A stretch of DNA of 64,000 nt from Symbiodinium natans (taxonomy: Eukaryota; Sar; Dinophyceae; Suessiales; Symbiodiniaceae): positions 1,588,972 through 1,652,971 of the forward strand of contig CAJNDS010001112.1 of assembly GCA_905221605.1 (NCBI GenBank), read 5' to 3'. Position 1 is the first letter of the stretch. Each line of letters begins with the position of its first letter. Positions 62,601 through 64,000 of this stretch are shown here, piece by piece. The position numbers and the translations under genes were made by a program. The notes under the pieces are model-generated. The model was not told the origin of the DNA. It saw only the letters and a list, made by a program, of their open reading frames with translations, and ran no database searches.

Positions 62601-63468
62601 CTAAGCCCTAAACCCTAAACCCTAACTACGTTGCTCTTAACGCCCCAGAGGAGCTCTGCCCCTCCCCGCCCAGGATGCCTCCTTCGCGGGCCAGGGCGTC
62701 GTCTACGAGACAATGCAGCTGGCCCATGTGGAGGAGGGGGTTAAAAAGGGTTTAGGGTTTAGGGTTTACGAACATAAGGGGGCGGGGGGTACCTTATTGG
62801 GGCCCTTATTCTAGGGGGAATCCTACGATTTGATTCAGGGGCTACCTTCATTATAATTACTGTTCACTTGTCTGCCATTAAATTCACTCACTAAATTACA
62901 GGAACGCACCTTTCAAAGTCATGTGATGGACGTACGTTAACCTTATTATGACAGTAACAAGTGAACGTAATACAGGATGACATGACATTATGAGTTGACT
63001 TCGTGCTCACTGCGGTCGCTGATTTCATTCATAATGGGGTCTTTGCGCACAGATGAAAAGGAAGAAAGATCGCTCCCTTGTGTCGCTTGTTTCATTCATA
63101 TAATCCATCTCATTTAATATTATTATGGGGGGGGGGGGGGGGGGGCGTAGCTTGTTGGGGCCCTTATTATTATAAGGGAATCATACTATTTGGGCGGGGT
63201 GTATATTAGGGGCCCCTGCTGTTCGTAAACCCCCAGCAGACCGGCAGTTGTGATGCGAATTCAAAGGCGATCTCTTCATGAAGTCGTCTTCCTTGGGGTT
63301 ATGGGTTCAGGGTAGGCTCGAATACCCCAAGAGGCATGAGGATGACGTCGGGGTTTTTGTGTTTTTAGGGTTTCGGGTTTAGAAGCCTCAAGGTAGAAGT
63401 AAACGCAACATGCAGTCTGTCAGGAGTTTGACGTGGGTGGCACCATCCACGTCATCATCAACAACCAG
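50602..63468 (+). CDS. 2-oxoglutarate dehydrogenase E1 (multi-exon gene, 3' partial)
   Basis: Thiamine-diphosphate E1 subunit of the mitochondrial 2-oxoglutarate dehydrogenase complex, which decarboxylates 2-oxoglutarate in the TCA cycle. Exons by frame: 50602-50645, 50996-51075, 51901-51997, 53984-54009, 54356-~54404, 55244-55303, 58876-58929, 59179-~59235, 59719-59779, 60146-~60200, 61685-~61726, 62674-62733 and 63424-63468. They follow the E1 order: [85 protein letters not shown] and [11 protein letters not shown]. The His in MPHRGRLN and in VKYHLG correspond to active-site His of bacterial E1. Small gaps remain (the stretch before ASTLGMS, and NPSHLEA). Nearly all donors are GC or GA. The C-terminal third lies beyond the window; the expected N-terminal part is found only at 16.3-17.0 kb. 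Confidence 0.9.
50883..50976. repeat. Foldback element, family C
   Basis: AGTAGAGTAGGTAACCTTTA and GAGTTCCCCTAGCTACTGGA. It lies in an OGDH intron and ends 20 bases before the next acceptor. Confidence 0.7.
50996..51075 (+). CDS. OGDH E1 exon, [10 protein letters not shown]
   Basis: Reads [20 protein letters not shown] then STCSCG. Fits TLREILxxLxxTYCG of E1. Acceptor GTGAG|G, GA donor at 51076. Confidence 0.8.
51119..51230. repeat. Telomere-type (TTTAGGG)n array
   Basis: About 14 units with TTCAGGG, TTTCGGG and GTGAGGGG variants, in an OGDH intron. Confidence 0.94.
51575..51692. repeat. Foldback element, family F, uninterrupted
   Basis: Arms CCCAAAGAGCCCAATACCCC and GGGATATTGGGCTCTTATTT. 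Reference copy for the interrupted one at 63631. Confidence 0.8.
51748..51848. repeat. Foldback element, family B
   Basis: Arms AGCTTAAGAACCCCCAAAAA and TTTGGGGGGTTCTTAAGCAA. Confidence 0.78.
51901..51997 (+). CDS. OGDH E1 exon, YMHI..WIR
   Basis: Reads [20 protein letters not shown] then [12 protein letters not shown]. The YMHI.D...WIR.R.E motif is diagnostic for E1. Acceptor GCTCAG|G, GC donor at 51998. Confidence 0.92.
52100..52203. repeat. Foldback element, family B
   Basis: Arms TTGCTTAAGAACCCCCAGAG and GGGGGGAGTTCCTAAGCAAG, followed at once by a family I repeat. Confidence 0.75.
52205..52545. repeat. Family I repeats, two or three copies
   Basis: Copies at 52205-52305, about 52385-52440 and 52465-52545 share TTATTGGGTTT, CAGGAATGTTCTCAGAGGGT or close variants. 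The open frame over 52470-52676 starts inside a repeat and has no family support. Confidence 0.6.
53026..53094. repeat. Telomere-type (TTTAGGG)n array
   Basis: About ten units; another of about nine units lies at 53676-53740. Both are in the 2-kb OGDH intron 51998-53983, in which I see no further exon. Confidence 0.95.
53984..54009 (+). CDS. OGDH E1 exon, TFEMFLN
   Basis: Reads DTFEMFLN with split Thr. Corresponds to (A)D.FE.FL of E1. Acceptor CTCAG|G, GC donor at 54010; the join gives [12 protein letters not shown]. Confidence 0.8.
54356..54404 (+). CDS. OGDH E1 exon, [10 protein letters not shown]
   Basis: Reads [16 protein letters not shown], the family's KRFG(L/V)(E/D)GGE motif. Acceptor TTGAG|G. 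The donor is GC at 54405 or a little later; some residues before the next exon may sit in an unseen exon. Confidence 0.85.
55244..55303 (+). CDS. OGDH E1 exon, [10 protein letters not shown]
   Basis: Reads [29 protein letters not shown] is the most conserved E1 motif and holds an active-site His. Acceptor CCGCAG|G, GC donor at 55304. Confidence 0.93.
55320..55560. repeat. Variant array of TTTTTAGGG units
   Basis: About 20 units of GGGTTTTTA, with GGGTTTCAG and GGGTTTCTA variants, directly after the OGDH donor. A longer-unit relative of the telomere-type repeat. Confidence 0.9.
55823..55975. repeat. Foldback element with C-run/G-run arms
   Basis: GGTTCCCCTATTACCCCCCT then CTATACTACC at the left is mirrored by GGTAGTATAGAGGGGGGCAG then AAGGGGAACC at the right. 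The middle is AT-rich with AATTCAAGCTTAATT. Confidence 0.8.
56300..56388. repeat. Mixed TTTAGGG and CTTAGGG array
   Basis: A run of CTTAGGG units sits inside TTTAGGG units, directly at the left edge of the large foldback element. Confidence 0.93.
56577..56755. repeat. AAGG-type purine tract
   Basis: GGAAGGAAGGAAGGAAGG with AAAG and ACAAGG interruptions over about 180 bases. Confidence 0.95.
56750..58600. repeat. Dimeric tandem repeat of about 2 x 115 bases
   Basis: Two unit types mostly alternate. One has AAGAAACTAGTTGAAAAACA then TCGTGTGAGCATTG; the other AAGAAACTTGTTGACACCCA then TCATGTGAGCAGGG. Each ends in a G-run/CTGCG/C-run hairpin (GGGGGGGCTGCGCCCCCCC). About 15 units are seen, with a break of unique sequence at 57800-57985 that repeats the element's end sequence. 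Confidence 0.92.
58876..58929 (+). CDS. OGDH E1 exon, VVRKPL
   Basis: Reads [18 protein letters not shown], directly following MPHRGRLN in E1 proteins. Acceptor GACCAG|G, GC donor at 58930. Confidence 0.92.
58985..59163. repeat. Tandem repeat CCCTACATAAAGCCC
   Basis: About seven units of 23-26 bases (CCCTACATAAAGCCCCTAAA plus CCCAC). It fills most of the OGDH intron 58930-59178. Confidence 0.92.
59179..59235 (+). CDS. OGDH E1 exon, probable
   Basis: Reads [18 protein letters not shown] after CGACAG|G, phase 0 from the previous exon. It sits in the variable stretch before GDVKYH; the 3' edge is unresolved. Confidence 0.6.
59353..59418. repeat. Short palindromic element
   Basis: ATGTAGTTCCTTTTTGGGGG and CCCCCAAAAAGGTGCTACAT are inverted around GTATACTAGAATCCCCTATA. 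It resembles a short form of family C. Confidence 0.7.
59719..59779 (+). CDS. OGDH E1 exon, [10 protein letters not shown]
   Basis: Reads [26 protein letters not shown](L/M)G holds a second active-site His of E1. Acceptor CCCCAG|G, GC donor at 59780. Confidence 0.92.
60146..60200 (+). CDS. OGDH E1 exon, VSLL
   Basis: Reads [19 protein letters not shown], equivalent to the VH(L/V)SL(L/A) strand before NPSHLEA. Acceptor TCGCAG|G; the donor is unresolved. Confidence 0.8.
60324..60439. repeat. Foldback element, family G
   Basis: Arms TACCCAGATCTTCCAAAACC and GGGGTTTTGGAAGGTCTGGG. Confidence 0.8.
60568..60693. repeat. Foldback element, family D
   Basis: The left arm ACTTGAAGGTTCATGGTACT is complete; the inner AACCAATTATAACT is mirrored by AGTACAGTTATAAT, but the outer right arm is missing. 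Confidence 0.65.
60760..60930. repeat. TACATA/GTATAC microsatellite
   Basis: ACGTATACATGTACATGTAC followed by CATATACATACACACATA and a TATATA run. The open frames through it are repeat products. Confidence 0.9.
61158..61250. repeat. Palindromic element
   Basis: GGGGAATCCGAAGCATGGGT and GGGCCCATACTTCGGATCCC are inverted. It lies in an OGDH intron. Confidence 0.7.
61339..61386. repeat. Telomere-type (TTTAGGG)n array
   Basis: Six units with one TTTCGGG, in the OGDH intron 60201-61684. Confidence 0.93.
61685..61726 (+). CDS. OGDH E1 exon, GRARAKQ
   Basis: Reads [14 protein letters not shown], equal to VNPVV.GK(T)RAKQ of E1. Acceptor CAGCAG|G. The preceding NPSHLEA stretch was not found as an exon. 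Confidence 0.82.
62430..62522. repeat. Foldback element, family E
   Basis: Arms TTGGGACGTTCCCCCTTCTG and TATAATTGGGAACATCCCAA. Confidence 0.75.
62543..62625. repeat. Mixed CCCTAAA and CCCTAAG array
   Basis: About 12 units; a block of five or six CCCTAAG units is embedded in CCCTAAA units. Confidence 0.95.
62674..62733 (+). CDS. OGDH E1 exon, [10 protein letters not shown]
   Basis: Reads [20 protein letters not shown], the E1 motif DA(A/S)FAGQG(I/V)VYET next to the thiamine-diphosphate site. Acceptor GCCCAG|G, GA donor at 62734; the join gives VEEFDVGG. Confidence 0.93.
63120..63215. repeat. G run and family J repeat
   Basis: A run of about 18 G, then TAGCTTGTTGGGGCCCTTAT and AAGGGAATCATACTATTTGG. 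A related copy lies at 62783-62850. Confidence 0.65.
63424..63468 (+). CDS. OGDH E1 exon, [11 protein letters not shown]
   Basis: Reads [15 protein letters not shown], the strand before (I)GFTT in E1. Acceptor GTCAG|G, GC donor at 63469. The next exon (expected to begin IGFTT) was not seen in the last 530 bases. Confidence 0.92.
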
Positions 63469-63630
63469 GCCACTGTTGCACCGACAGTCGCCGGTCGGTA
63501 CCCTAAACCCTAAACCCTAAACCCTAAACCCTGAGCCCTAAAGGTCGGGTAACAACAAAAACCCCAAACCGCATGGACTTCGATCTTGCTTGATAGAGTT
63601 TCGGGGCTGCTGGTGGCCATCGCATGGCAT

Positions 63631-63772
63631 CCCCAAAGAGCCCAATACCCCTTAAAGGGTTTAGGGTTTAGGGTTGAGGGTTAATTAAGGAATATACCTT
63701 AAACCATATTCAGGATCCCCTATAGAAATTAAGCAAGGTTCCCTAAATAAAGGGATCTTGGGCTCTTTGGGT
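63631..63772. repeat. Foldback family F with an inserted telomere-type array
   Basis: Arms CCCCAAAGAGCCCAATACCC and GATCTTGGGCTCTTTGGGT. After CCCCTTAA it carries AGGGTTTAGGGTTTAGGGTT then GAGGG and a second TTAA. The copy at 51575 reads CCCCTTAATAAAGG here, so TTAA may be duplicated at the insertion. Confidence 0.8.
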
Positions 63773-63840
63773 AACGCAGTCCCTGGCTTCGGCAACGGGC
63801 TTCGCGCCAAGAGGTGGTAGTTTGGAGTTGAGGATGTAGG

Positions 63841-63875
63841 GTTTTAGGGTTTAGGGTTTAGGGTTTAGGGTTTAG
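63841..63875. repeat. Telomere-type (TTTAGGG)n array
   Basis: Five units near the right edge of the window. Confidence 0.93.
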
Positions 63876-64000
63876 GGTTAGGGGCCCGGCTGGCTGCAGA
63901 GACTTGGTTGCAAAAGGGTTTAGGGCTTATAGGGTTTAGGGTTTAGGTTTGGTTGCAGAAGCCGGGGTTTAGGGTTTCTGGCCTCAGCTGGACATGCTCA

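Noticed and set aside
1-64000. Chromosome end (true telomere) or plant subtelomere
   Set aside because: The TTTAGGG arrays are short, in both orientations and inside introns of recognisable genes, and the window has no terminal block. The TTTAGGG motif alone fits plants, but the channel family, Mei2-like family and GC/GA-AG introns fit a dinoflagellate better.
1-64000. tRNA, rRNA, spliced-leader or U-RNA genes
   Set aside because: No stretch matched the expected conserved boxes on reading both strands by eye; a covariance-model scan would be needed to exclude small ones.

Overview
This window is a nuclear DNA fragment from a dinoflagellate-type alga (inference). Supporting signs: every recognisable protein domain is cut into short exons of about 37-200 bases; the best introns start with GC, GA or GT and almost always end AG before an exon that begins with G; all recognisable genes lie on the plus strand, as in dinoflagellate unidirectional gene clusters; and the channel with its EF-hand tail and the Mei2-like RNA-binding protein are families expanded in dinoflagellates. 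Plant-type telomere repeats (CCCTAAA / TTTAGGG) are scattered through the introns at dozens of sites. No rRNA, tRNA, spliced-leader gene, CRISPR array or bacterial-style gene was recognised.

Layout. (1) 0.58-13.1 kb: a voltage-gated cation channel with a C-terminal EF-hand region; about 14 exons run from before S3 through S4, S5, the pore, S6 and the EF-hands to a coiled tail. The 5' part is probably outside the window. (2) 16.3-17.0 kb: two exons of the N-terminal part of 2-oxoglutarate dehydrogenase E1 (OGDH). (3) 18.6-31.7 kb: about 20 coding-like exons of one or more unrecognised, partly Pro/Ala/Ser-rich proteins. (4) 31.8-38.2 kb: a SET-domain protein of the Rubisco-LSMT/SETD3-like type. 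(5) 38.9-42.6 kb: a Mei2-like RNA-recognition-motif protein with possible flanking exons. (6) 42.8-50.5 kb: another series of coding-like exons without a recognised family. (7) 50.6-63.5 kb: the remaining E1 exons of OGDH, continuing beyond the right edge.

Between and inside these genes lie many short palindromic (foldback, MITE-like) elements in at least eight families, a 30-bp terminal-inverted-repeat element at 7.0-7.6 kb with an internal minisatellite, and a 2.4-kb foldback element at 56.4-58.8 kb filled with a G/C-rich tandem repeat. Telomere-type arrays are inserted inside several foldback elements that also occur uninterrupted elsewhere, so at least some arrays arrived after those elements spread. 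Some arrays also supply GT or AG at the edges of inferred introns.

All exon edges were inferred by eye from reading frame, family similarity and AG/G(T,C,A) borders. They need transcript evidence. Stretches not listed below are intron-like or intergenic sequence in which I see only degenerate telomere-type repeats and no supported gene.
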